Assembly (NCBI GenBank): GCA_038204505.1
Contig: JBBRCV010000003.1
Span: 1 to 64,000 of the forward strand
Reading direction: 5' to 3'
DNA from: Timaviella sp038204505
GTDB taxonomy: Bacteria; Cyanobacteriota; Cyanobacteriia; Elainellales; Elainellaceae
Length of the DNA: 64,000 nucleotides
Shown: piece by piece, positions 41,155-49,326 of the stretch
How the letters are laid out: each line of letters starts with the position of its first letter
How positions within the stretch are numbered: position 1 is the stretch's first letter
Notes under the pieces: model-generated
Database searches by the model: none
Told to the model about the DNA's origin: nothing
Seen by the model: the letters and a program-made list of their open reading frames with translations, nothing else
Translations under genes and position numbers: made by a program

Positions 41155-41400
41155 ATGAGCGTTTTAATTTCAGATGAAATTCTGCAAGCGGCGCAAATAT
41201 CGGAGCAGGAGTTGCAGCGTGAAATTGCGATTTTGCTTTACCAACAAGGGAAGCTAGGAATAGGGAAGGCACGAGAGTTAGCGGGGATGCCGTTGATTGC
41301 CTTTCAGCAGGAGTTATCGCGGCGAGGGATTGCGGTTCAGGATAATGAGGTAGGGTTTCTGGCAGAAGTTGAACAATTGAAGGCGTTGGGTGACTTGTGA
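41155..41400 (+). CDS. UPF0175 antitoxin
   Basis: 81 residues with the UPF0175 helix set EQELQREIAILLYQQGKLGIGKARELAGMPLIAFQQELSRRGI, which folds as a small helical DNA-binding domain. The family is encoded next to DUF3368 toxins and is taken as antitoxin and auto-repressor. The stop codon overlaps the toxin start. Confidence 0.9.
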   Translation: MSVLISDEILQAAQISEQELQREIAILLYQQGKLGIGKARELAGMPLIAFQQELSRRGIAVQDNEVGFLAEVEQLKALGDL

Positions 41401-41885
41401 CGATTGTTAGTGATACATCGCCGATTACGAACTTGGCGGCGATCGCTCAATTGGATTTGTTGCATCAGATATATGGCAGTATTGTCATTCCCAAATCAGT
41501 TTATGACGAGTTGACCAGAGTAGGCTATCCGGTTCCAGGAACCCTGGAAGTGCAAACGTCATCTTGGATCTCGGTGCAGTCTGTTTGTAATCAGGAACAA
41601 GTGACGAAGTTTCGGCAAACTGTTGATCTGGGCGAAGCGGAAGCGATCGCACTGTCGCTAGAACTTAAGGCAGATCGGTTATTGATTGATGATGCGGCGG
41701 GACGCGCGATCGCCCTTGGGTTGGGATTGAAGATTACTGGGGTACTGGGTGTGTTGCTGATTGCAAAGCAGAGAGGATTTATTTCTGCGGTGAAGCCTTT
41801 GGTTGATGAGGTGATGAATCGGGCTGGGTTTCGAGTGGGGGATTTGCTTTGTCAGAGCGTTTTAAGGACTGCTGGAGAGGTTTAA
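41397..41885 (+). CDS. DUF3368 PIN-like toxin
   Basis: 162 residues. PIN-domain acidic residues appear at SDTSPITNLA (first Asp), DLGEAEAIALS (Glu-Ala-Glu) and LLIDDAAGRAIA (Asp pair), and the protein ends with the family's RGFISAVKPLVDEV helix. PIN toxins are RNases. Translation starts at a GTG that overlaps the antitoxin stop (GTGA), giving a coupled pair. The module looks intact. Confidence 0.9.
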   Translation: MTIVSDTSPITNLAAIAQLDLLHQIYGSIVIPKSVYDELTRVGYPVPGTLEVQTSSWISVQSVCNQEQVTKFRQTVDLGEAEAIALSLELKADRLLIDDAAGRAIALGLGLKITGVLGVLLIAKQRGFISAVKPLVDEVMNRAGFRVGDLLCQSVLRTAGEV

Positions 41886-41992
41886 AAAGCTGAGTCAGCA
41901 ATATGTTCGGCAATACCACTTACATCTGCGATCGCTCAAGGCGACCAATCTACGGAACAAGCTTAGTGTTGGGCGATCGCTACTCCATGATT

Positions 41993-44608
41993 TTACGGTG
42001 TCCTCAATTGCTGAAGAATGGCTTGGGTGAAGGGATGATTAGAGAGGCGATCGCTTTGCCCTGCTTTTAGAGCCTGTTGTAAGAAAGCAATAAGCTGAAG
42101 AATGGCTTGAGTTAGGGGATGATCAGAGAGACGATCGCCCTGTCCTGCTTTTAGAGCCTGTTGTAAGAAAGCAATAAAGTTATTAAAGACAGTGGTTGTA
42201 GTCGGATGATTTTCGCCTAAGAGAGAGAGTAGAATTGCTAATGCTTGAACATACAAGGGTTCTGCCTCACTGTAGCGCCCTTGCGAACTGTATAACATTG
42301 CCAAGTTGTTGAGACTATTGGCGGTGTCTGGATGGTCTTGCCCGAGTTGCGATCGAGCGATTTCCAGGGCTTGGAGAGACAACGGTTCTGCTTCAGTGTA
42401 GCGCCCTTGCAACCTGTATAACTCCGCCAAATTGCTGAAACTGTTGGCGGTGTCTGGATGGTCTTGCCCGAGTTGCGATCGCGTGATTTCTAGGGCTTGA
42501 AGAGACAAGGGTTCTGCCTCACTGTAGCGCCCTTGCGACTCGTATAACCCTGCCAAATTGTTGAGACTGGTAGCGGTATCTGGATGGTCTTGCCCAAGTT
42601 GCGATCGCGTAATTTCCAGGGCTTGGAGAAACAAGGGTTCTGCCTCACTGTAGCGCCCTTGTAACTTGTATAACACTGCCAAACTGTTGAGACTGGCGGC
42701 GGTGGAAAGATGGTCTTGCCCGAGTTGCGATCGCGTGATTTCTAGGGCTTGGAGAGACAACGGTTCCGCTTCGCTGTAGCGCCCTTGCAACCTGTATAAC
42801 TCTGCCAAATTGTAGAGACTGGCGGCGGTGGAAAGATGGTCTTGCCCGAGTTGCGATCGCGTGATTTCCAGGGCTTGGAGAGACAACGGTTCCGCTTCGC
42901 TGTAGCGCCCTTGCGATTTGTAGAGTCTTGCCAACCAAGATTGCCCAATAGCGACATTGAGTTCCTGTTGAGTATTTTCGGCATGTTCAATAACGGCTTG
43001 CAGGTGGGGAATGACTGCTGTGGTTTCTTCTAACAGCGATCGCGTCGGTCTTTCAGAACTTCGTTGGGCTTCCGCACGGATAACCTCAAAGAAAATCTCA
43101 TGCCAAGCCTCGGTTCCTGCCATCTGCTGCCGCTTTGCTGCAAAGAATTCTCGCAGCAGTTGGTGAAGTTGATAGTGTCCGGCTTCAGTACGTTTCAGCA
43201 GATTCAAATCAATTAGCTTTTCATCGCGTAAATCTTCCAACTCTTCTTCATCTTGCTCTGGCAAACAGGCTTGCAACAAATGCCAGGGAATTTCTGTCAG
43301 AGCGAATAGGCTCAACCATGCCGCTAACTGCTGCGCTTCTGGGGGCAATTCCTGCCAACTCAACTCAAACGCGGCTGCCACTCCCAAAGATGCCGTCATT
43401 CCTGGCTCTTGGTCTTTTAGTGCCTTCGCTTCTAGGCGTTGAGCTTGTAATCGTTGCTGTAAAGTCGTCACAGAAATACTGGGTTTGCGGGCTAAATAGC
43501 GCCCCACTAACTCCAAACCCAGCGGCAAATAGCCCAACCACTCGCAGATCGTTTTAGTTTCTGCCAGTTGCCGATCAATTCGTCTATCTTTCATCAACGA
43601 TCGCAACAACTCCAGCGAATCTTCCTCGCTCAACACCTCCAAATTCAACTCCCGCACCGAGGAGCCAAAGTGCAATCGCGTCGTCATTAAAACCTTGAAC
43701 TGCGATCGCCCTGGAATTGCCAACGCTTCTACATCTGTATACGCTTGTACGTCATCCAAAATCAGCAGCGTTTTCCCTGTGCCCCAACGCTGCCAGCACC
43801 AATGCAGTTGGGCATCCAGCTCTAGGTCAGTGGGCGGATGTAATCCGAGGTGGGTCTGAGCAAACAAGACCAGTTGGACTTTGAGGTCTTGTCTGGCTTG
43901 TAGCCAACAAATGCTTCCTGGGTAAGTTTGGCGATCGCGCTGTTGATAGGCATATTGCAATGCCAATTCTGTTTTGCCCACACCTCCCATCCCCGCGATC
44001 GCGCCAATTGCCACTGGGGTTTCCTGTTGCAACAAGTCATGCAAGCGATCGAGTTCTATGTCTCGTCCCACAAAGGCGATCGCTCCTTGTTGCGTCAGGT
44101 TATTAGGAATATTGATCTGGATTTCTGCGGCAATCATCCTTCTGGTGTCGGCAATGAACCCTGAATCGGTGTTCAATACTGGATGAGTAATACCTTGGAT
44201 TAACGCTGACATGGGTTCTGGATCAGTGAGGCGAAAATCGACCCAAGTAAATAGCTTGAGAAATAGGGATAGCTGGGTATCTAGGGGCGCATCAGGGAGG
44301 AAAACCGGAACAATAGGGAGTTGATGTTCGACAAACTGTTGCAAAAAGATAGAGATTTCTAAACGCTGCCACTTGCCAATGCCGTTTTGTCCAATGAAGA
44401 CAGCCACAACTCCAATTTGCTCCATGTCTCGTTCTTGGGTATCGAGCCAGTAAGTGCCAGCGGGCAACTTCTCTTCATCTAGCCAGTACGAAATGCCTTG
44501 ATTCTTTAATTGACTGGCGATCGCTCGGATGGCAGGTTTATCTAGGCTGTTGTGGCAAAGAAAAACGTCAAATGGTTTCGCAAGATCTGAATTGGGGAGA
44601 GGATTCAT
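41993..44608 (-). CDS. TIR-NB-ARC-TPR protein
   Basis: About 871 residues. The TIR domain (about 18-145 when counted from the upstream ATG at 44626) has FDVFLCHNSLDKP, and IGKWQRLEISIFL carrying the expected catalytic Glu. An NB-ARC/STAND ATPase follows with GMGGVGKTELALQYAYQ (P-loop), LLILDDV (Walker B), LMTTR and GYLPLGLEL (GLPL motif). The C-terminal part is six near-identical 42-residue TPR units (QGRYSEAEPL) and a further duplicated FLQQALKAGQ tail. The architecture equals bacterial TIR-STAND immune sensors that cleave NAD+ when triggered, and is similar to plant NLRs. Start ATG 44608 (MNPLPNS) is preferred. Confidence 0.9.
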   Translation of the reverse strand: MNPLPNSDLAKPFDVFLCHNSLDKPAIRAIASQLKNQGISYWLDEEKLPAGTYWLDTQERDMEQIGVVAVFIGQNGIGKWQRLEISIFLQQFVEHQLPIVPVFLPDAPLDTQLSLFLKLFTWVDFRLTDPEPMSALIQGITHPVLNTDSGFIADTRRMIAAEIQINIPNNLTQQGAIAFVGRDIELDRLHDLLQQETPVAIGAIAGMGGVGKTELALQYAYQQRDRQTYPGSICWLQARQDLKVQLVLFAQTHLGLHPPTDLELDAQLHWCWQRWGTGKTLLILDDVQAYTDVEALAIPGRSQFKVLMTTRLHFGSSVRELNLEVLSEEDSLELLRSLMKDRRIDRQLAETKTICEWLGYLPLGLELVGRYLARKPSISVTTLQQRLQAQRLEAKALKDQEPGMTASLGVAAAFELSWQELPPEAQQLAAWLSLFALTEIPWHLLQACLPEQDEEELEDLRDEKLIDLNLLKRTEAGHYQLHQLLREFFAAKRQQMAGTEAWHEIFFEVIRAEAQRSSERPTRSLLEETTAVIPHLQAVIEHAENTQQELNVAIGQSWLARLYKSQGRYSEAEPLSLQALEITRSQLGQDHLSTAASLYNLAELYRLQGRYSEAEPLSLQALEITRSQLGQDHLSTAASLNSLAVLYKLQGRYSEAEPLFLQALEITRSQLGQDHPDTATSLNNLAGLYESQGRYSEAEPLSLQALEITRSQLGQDHPDTANSFSNLAELYRLQGRYTEAEPLSLQALEIARSQLGQDHPDTANSLNNLAMLYSSQGRYSEAEPLYVQALAILLSLLGENHPTTTTVFNNFIAFLQQALKAGQGDRLSDHPLTQAILQLIAFLQQALKAGQSDRLSNHPFTQAILQQLRTP
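42230..42950 (-). repeat. 126-bp tandem repeats encoding TPR units
   Basis: The marker TGTAGCGCCCTTG recurs at 42271, 42397, 42523, 42649, 42775 and 42901, exactly 126 bases apart. Neighbouring units differ by only a few bases. This homogeneity at DNA level suggests recent unequal crossing-over or gene conversion and makes unit number likely to vary between strains. Confidence 0.9.
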
Positions 44609-44811
44609 GCGGACAAACAGGGGCAATTTCTATCAAATCATGGCATATCCCTATCGAATCAGCGAGTATTTGGTTATCTAACCTGAATAACCTGTTCTCA
44701 AACCTCGTCCTCGTCATTTTTAACACGGCTATCCTCCTTTTTAGCCGCGATCGCCTCTTCCCAAACCTCAGATTTTCTACCTTAACTGAGGCTATCCCCC
44801 TTAAAAACAAA

Positions 44812-44838
44812 AGCGCCCTCGTTTATAACAAGGGCGCT
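44812..44838. terminator. Hairpin terminator
   Basis: AGCGCCCT (44812-44819) pairs with AGGGCGCT (44831-44838) around an 11-base loop. It lies 32 bases beyond the stop of the minus-strand gene at 44871, and the downstream minus-strand text has a T-rich run. Confidence 0.75.
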
Positions 44839-44870
44839 CTCACTCCAAACTAAGATGGGCGATCGCCAAC

Positions 44871-45290
44871 CTAAACCTTCGCAGGTTGCGGCTTCTCTTT
44901 CTTCGTCTTCTGCATAAACCGCTGCCCCAACTCCTCCACAATGCCCTCTAAGCCCGACCCTTGGTCACTCGCCTTGGCATATTTGTAAACCGTCAATGCC
45001 GAGGAATAAGCTTCACTACCCACCGCCACATAAGTATCCTCCAACAACTCCTGCAACTGATTGAGCGACAGCAACAGCGGATACAACTGCTCAAACAACA
45101 GCACGTCTTTCCGCATCTCATCTAAGTCAAACGATCGCGGCAAAAAGTCAGGGTTTTGGGTTGCCACCTCCAACGCCTTACTCACAAAGGCGCGGCTCTT
45201 ATCGCCCATCTTGGGCAACGCCTTACGCTCCTCGTTCGTCAGATCAATCAAAAATGGCAGCGATGCCTTAATGGTGGCGATCGCAGTCAT
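44871..45290 (-). CDS. Hypothetical cyanobacterial helical protein
   Basis: 139 residues from the ATG at 45290, which is preceded by GGGAGAT, a good ribosome site; the upstream extension to 45344 lacks one. The protein is helical (ALPKMGDKSRAFVSKALEVA, LLFEQLYPLLLSLNQLQELL) and ends in a Lys-rich tail. I do not recognise a family with a function. A terminator follows and carB lies upstream on the same strand with about 140 bp between, so it may be a separate unit. Confidence 0.7.
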   Translation of the reverse strand: MTAIATIKASLPFLIDLTNEERKALPKMGDKSRAFVSKALEVATQNPDFLPRSFDLDEMRKDVLLFEQLYPLLLSLNQLQELLEDTYVAVGSEAYSSALTVYKYAKASDQGSGLEGIVEELGQRFMQKTKKEKPQPAKV

Positions 45291-45429
45291 AATGATCTCC
45301 CGGTTAGTGGTAGACAACGTGGCACTAATAGCGGTGTTGGGCATCGGAATATTTACTCAGTAGATGTACTAGAGCTAGAGTGCCCAAAGATACTGGTGTG
45401 ATCGCGTTGTATACCATTTTGGAACGCGA

Positions 45430-48400
45430 CTAATTCTCGTAATCCTGCAACGCCTTCACCCCCAATGGCTGCGACTGGAGCGATCGCACTGCCGCCGCTG
45501 CCGCTTTTGCTCCTGCGATCGTTGTAATGGTGGGAATTTTATAGGTCAGCGCCGATCGTCTAATTAGGCGATCGTCAATTTGCGCCGTTGCTCCCACTGG
45601 CGTATTAACAATGAGTTGTACCTGACCGTTCTTAATCCAGTCCAACACGTGGGGTCTGCCCTCATGCAGCTTCAGCACCAAATCCACCTTCAGCCCATGC
45701 TCTATCAACACCTTGCGTGTGCCTTCGGTTGCCACTATTTTTAAGCCCATGTCGATGAAATCGCGCACGACGGGTACAGCGGCAACTTTATCGCGATCGT
45801 TCATGGATACAAATACGGTGCCCTGTTGAGGCAAGCGCTGAGCCGCCGCAAGTTCTGCTTTAGCGTATGCCGTGCCAAAGTCTGTGTCGATGCCCATGAC
45901 TTCGCCTGTCGATCGCATTTCAGGTCCCAAAATGGTGTCGGTGCCAGGGAACTTGTCGAAGGGCAGGACGGCTTCTTTAACCGAGATATGTTTGGGAATT
46001 ACTTCTTTCGTAAAGCCCAAAGATTCCAAAGTTTCGCCCGACATAACGCGCACCGCCATTTTTGCCAACGGTATCCCGATCGCCTTAGATACAAACGGCA
46101 CCGTCCGAGAGGCGCGGGGATTGGCTTCAATGATGTAAACCTGATCACCCTGCACCGCAAACTGAATGTTCATCAGTCCCACTACCTTGAGGGCTTTGGC
46201 AAGCTGCACTGTCCAGTTACGAATCACTTCTAACACGGGTTCTGAGAGCGTAACAGTGGGAATGGAGCAAGCCGAATCGCCAGAGTGAATTCCCGCTTGT
46301 TCGATGTGTTCCATGATGCCGCCGATCACTACGTTTCCACCTTGATCGGCGATCGCATCGACATCCACTTCGATCGCATTTTCCAAGAATTTATCAATCA
46401 AAATGGGATGGTCGGGTTCAACCAAAACCGCATAGGACATGTACCGCTCTAGATCCGCATCGGAATAGACAATTTCCATTGCCCGTCCACCTAAAACATA
46501 GCTGGGGCGAACGACGACGGGATAGTCAATTCGCTGCGCCACTCGCAGGGCTTCCTCATAGCTGCGAGCTAGACCATTGGCGGGCTGACGGATATCTAAC
46601 TCCCGCAGAATTTTCTCAAACTTCTCCCGATCTTCCGCTGCATCAATTGATTCTGGTGATGTGCCCCAAATTTTAGTAGACACTTCCGGCGTACCGCTTA
46701 AATATTGCTGAAGCGGCACAGCAAGTTTCAACGGCGTTTGTCCGCCAAATTGAATGATTACGCCTTCAGGGTTTTCGGCTTCCAAGATATTGAGGACATC
46801 TTCTTTGGTCAGCGGCTCGAAGTAGAGGCGATCGCTCGTATCGTAATCGGTCGAAACCGTCTCAGGATTAGAGTTGACCATAATTGTCTCAAAGTCGTTT
46901 GCCCGCAGTGCATAGGAGGCATGACAACAGCAATAGTCGAACTCAATTCCCTGCCCAATCCGGTTAGGACCACCGCCCAAAATCATCACTTTGCGGCGGG
47001 TTGAAGGCAATACTTCCGACTCGGTGCTAGTCGTCGGCTCCTGACCATCCACCAGTTCTGTGACTTCCGACTCGTAGGTTGAATAGTAGTAAGGCGTGAA
47101 AGCTTCAAACTCGGCAGCGCAGGTGTCCACCGTCTTGTAGACGGGAATGATGCCGAGGTTTTTGCGATAGGTACGCACTTCGTCTTCATTAGTCTTGGTG
47201 GCAAAGGCAATTTGGCGATCGCTAAACCCTTCCTGCTTCACGGCATAGAGCTGTTCCCGCGTCAGGCTCTTAAGCTGCGATCGCTTCAGAAACTTCTCGG
47301 TGTCTAACAAAGAATGCAACTTATCCAAGAACCAGGGATCAATCGAGGTTAGATCAAATACCTCTTCCACCGTCATGCCCATTTGAAACGCATGGCGCAC
47401 CGTGAAAATTCGCTCAGGGTTAGGCGTTCTCAGTCCGGCGCGGATTTGCTCCAGGCTGGGCAACTTCTCAGCGCGATCGCAGCCCCACCCAGCGCGCCCC
47501 ACTTCCAGCGATCGCACCGCCTTCTGGAACGATTCTTGGAACGTTCGCCCGATCGCCATTGCCTCACCCACCGACTTCATTTGCGTCGTCAGCACCGGAC
47601 TAGAACCAGGGAACTTCTCGAAGGCGAACCGAGGAATCTTAGTTACTACATAATCGATCGTGGGTTCAAAGCTAGCCGGAGTTTTTTGAGTGATATCGTT
47701 AGGAATTTCGTCCAACGTATAGCCTACCGCCAGCTTTGCTGCAAACTTGGCGATCGGGAACCCCGTCGCTTTAGAAGCCAGGGCAGAACTCCGAGACACG
47801 CGCGGATTCATCTCAATCACCACCACTGCACCCGTCACCGGATTCACGGCAAACTGAATATTAGATCCTCCCGTCTCCACCCCAATTTCCCGAATAATCT
47901 TAATCGACGCATCCCGCAGCCGCTGATACTCCTTATCCGTCAAAGTCTGCGCTGGAGCCACGGTAATCGAATCCCCAGTATGAATCCCCATCGGGTCAAG
48001 GTTCTCAATCGAGCAGATAATCACTACGTTATCCGCCAAATCGCGCATCACTTCCAGCTCATACTCCTTCCAGCCCAACAGCGACTTCTCAATCAAAATC
48101 TGTGACACCGGACTAGCATCTAACCCTGTCTGAGAAATCTCTTCAAACTCCTCCTGGTTGTAGGCAATGCCGCCCCCCGTGCCGCCCATGGTAAACGCCG
48201 GACGAATAATCAACGGGTAAGAGCCAATTTCAATCCCGATCGCCTTCGCTTCTGCCATCGTCTCGGCAAGCCCAGATGGACAAACGCCCACTCCAATCCG
48301 GATCATCGCCTCTTTGAACAACTTGCGGTCTTCTGCCATCTCGATCGCAGGCAGCTTAGCGCCAATTAGCTCAACGCCATACTTTTCCAGCACACCAGTT

Positions 48401-48711
48401 TTTGCCAGCGTCACCGCCAGGTTCAGCGCCGTCTGTCCGCCCATCGTTGGCAGCAACGCATCTGGACGCTCCACCTCAATCACCTTCTCCAGGATCTCTG
48501 GGGTGAGCGGCTCGATGTAGGTGCGGTTGGCGGTTTCAGAGTCAGTCATAATCGTTGCGGGGTTGGAGTTAACCAACACCACCTCATAGCCTTCTTCGCG
48601 CAGGGCTTTGCAGGCTTGGGTTCCAGAGTAGTCGAACTCGCAGGCTTGTCCAATGACAATGGGTCCAGAGCCAATCAGCAGAATTTTGTGGAGATCAGTG
48701 CGGCGGGGCAT
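45430..48711 (-). CDS. carB: Carbamoyl-phosphate synthase large subunit
   Basis: About 1093 residues from MPRRTDLHKILLIGSGPIVIG (48711); the upstream 17 codons add nothing conserved. Two homologous ATP-grasp halves: MGGQTALNLAV and EMNPRVSRSSALASKATG in the first, ILGGGPNRIGQGIEFDYCC, QFGGQTPLKLA and EANPRASRTVPFVSKA in the second, then a C-terminal MGS-like allosteric domain (LIVNTPVG). It makes carbamoyl phosphate for arginine and pyrimidine synthesis together with CarA, which is elsewhere. It is a housekeeping gene embedded between two TIR genes. Confidence 0.97.
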   Translation of the reverse strand: MPRRTDLHKILLIGSGPIVIGQACEFDYSGTQACKALREEGYEVVLVNSNPATIMTDSETANRTYIEPLTPEILEKVIEVERPDALLPTMGGQTALNLAVTLAKTGVLEKYGVELIGAKLPAIEMAEDRKLFKEAMIRIGVGVCPSGLAETMAEAKAIGIEIGSYPLIIRPAFTMGGTGGGIAYNQEEFEEISQTGLDASPVSQILIEKSLLGWKEYELEVMRDLADNVVIICSIENLDPMGIHTGDSITVAPAQTLTDKEYQRLRDASIKIIREIGVETGGSNIQFAVNPVTGAVVVIEMNPRVSRSSALASKATGFPIAKFAAKLAVGYTLDEIPNDITQKTPASFEPTIDYVVTKIPRFAFEKFPGSSPVLTTQMKSVGEAMAIGRTFQESFQKAVRSLEVGRAGWGCDRAEKLPSLEQIRAGLRTPNPERIFTVRHAFQMGMTVEEVFDLTSIDPWFLDKLHSLLDTEKFLKRSQLKSLTREQLYAVKQEGFSDRQIAFATKTNEDEVRTYRKNLGIIPVYKTVDTCAAEFEAFTPYYYSTYESEVTELVDGQEPTTSTESEVLPSTRRKVMILGGGPNRIGQGIEFDYCCCHASYALRANDFETIMVNSNPETVSTDYDTSDRLYFEPLTKEDVLNILEAENPEGVIIQFGGQTPLKLAVPLQQYLSGTPEVSTKIWGTSPESIDAAEDREKFEKILRELDIRQPANGLARSYEEALRVAQRIDYPVVVRPSYVLGGRAMEIVYSDADLERYMSYAVLVEPDHPILIDKFLENAIEVDVDAIADQGGNVVIGGIMEHIEQAGIHSGDSACSIPTVTLSEPVLEVIRNWTVQLAKALKVVGLMNIQFAVQGDQVYIIEANPRASRTVPFVSKAIGIPLAKMAVRVMSGETLESLGFTKEVIPKHISVKEAVLPFDKFPGTDTILGPEMRSTGEVMGIDTDFGTAYAKAELAAAQRLPQQGTVFVSMNDRDKVAAVPVVRDFIDMGLKIVATEGTRKVLIEHGLKVDLVLKLHEGRPHVLDWIKNGQVQLIVNTPVGATAQIDDRLIRRSALTYKIPTITTIAGAKAAAAAVRSLQSQPLGVKALQDYEN

Positions 48712-48960
48712 AAGAGTATCGCTGGAGTCGTGTGGATAAAATCCCAACCATTCTAATGGCATTCTTTACCTCAGACTGAATTCATTGCTGCAACTTTTTA
48801 GGATCTCTGCTGCTATTGATACTCCTGTTTGGTTCCCCCAGTGCCTGCAACCCTTGACTGGAGTTGATTGGGATATATTCCGCTTTGCTCCTCCACGAAA
48901 AACTTATGGCTAAGGATACGCAATAATAGGTTTAGCCTGATCAGCATTGTCTAGACTTTA

Positions 48961-49248
48961 ATGAGCAGAAAAGATTCCAGCAATATCTCTCGGACTAACT
49001 GGGCGGCACTAGAGGCGATCGCAGATGAGGAGATTGATTACTCCGATATTCCGCCCTTGACAGAAGAGTTCTTTGAAAAAGCAACTCTGCGAATCCCTGT
49101 GGCGCAAGCGCATCAGTGGGTTCAGATTGATTCAGATGTTCTCAAGTGGTTTCAAGCTCACACAGAAGAACCCAAAGCTTCAATCAATGTAGCCTTGCGC
49201 CATTACATAGAAGACAGGGATGAGCCGCAGAGGGCAGAGACGAAATGA
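48961..49248 (+). CDS. brnA: Orphan BrnA-like antitoxin
   Basis: 95 residues. A conserved N-terminal linker (DEEIDYSDIPPLTEEFFEKATLR) leads into a short ribbon-helix-helix (HQWVQIDSDVLKWFQ, INVALRHYIE). This is the BrnA architecture. The toxin gene brnT normally lies directly upstream; the 249 bp before this gene, back to the carB start, contain no BrnT-like frame. So the antitoxin is solitary. A weak ribosome site precedes the ATG. Confidence 0.82.
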   Translation: MSRKDSSNISRTNWAALEAIADEEIDYSDIPPLTEEFFEKATLRIPVAQAHQWVQIDSDVLKWFQAHTEEPKASINVALRHYIEDRDEPQRAETK

Positions 49249-49326
49249 CTCTCTTCCGTTTCTCTCGTCTACCTCTTTCCGCCTAGATGCCATAATCTAG
49301 GAGAAATTGCCTTGTTCATTCCCCCA

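Noticed and set aside
42230..42950. Regular repeats that could suggest a CRISPR array
   Set aside because: The period is 126 bp, the units are coding throughout, and translate into TPR motifs. No short palindromic repeat with unique spacers is found anywhere in the window.
47383..48105. A 240-codon plus-strand frame opposite carB
   Set aside because: It lies entirely within the conserved carB coding sequence on the other strand, is rich in Arg/His as expected for a shadow of a GC-biased gene, and has no ribosome site.
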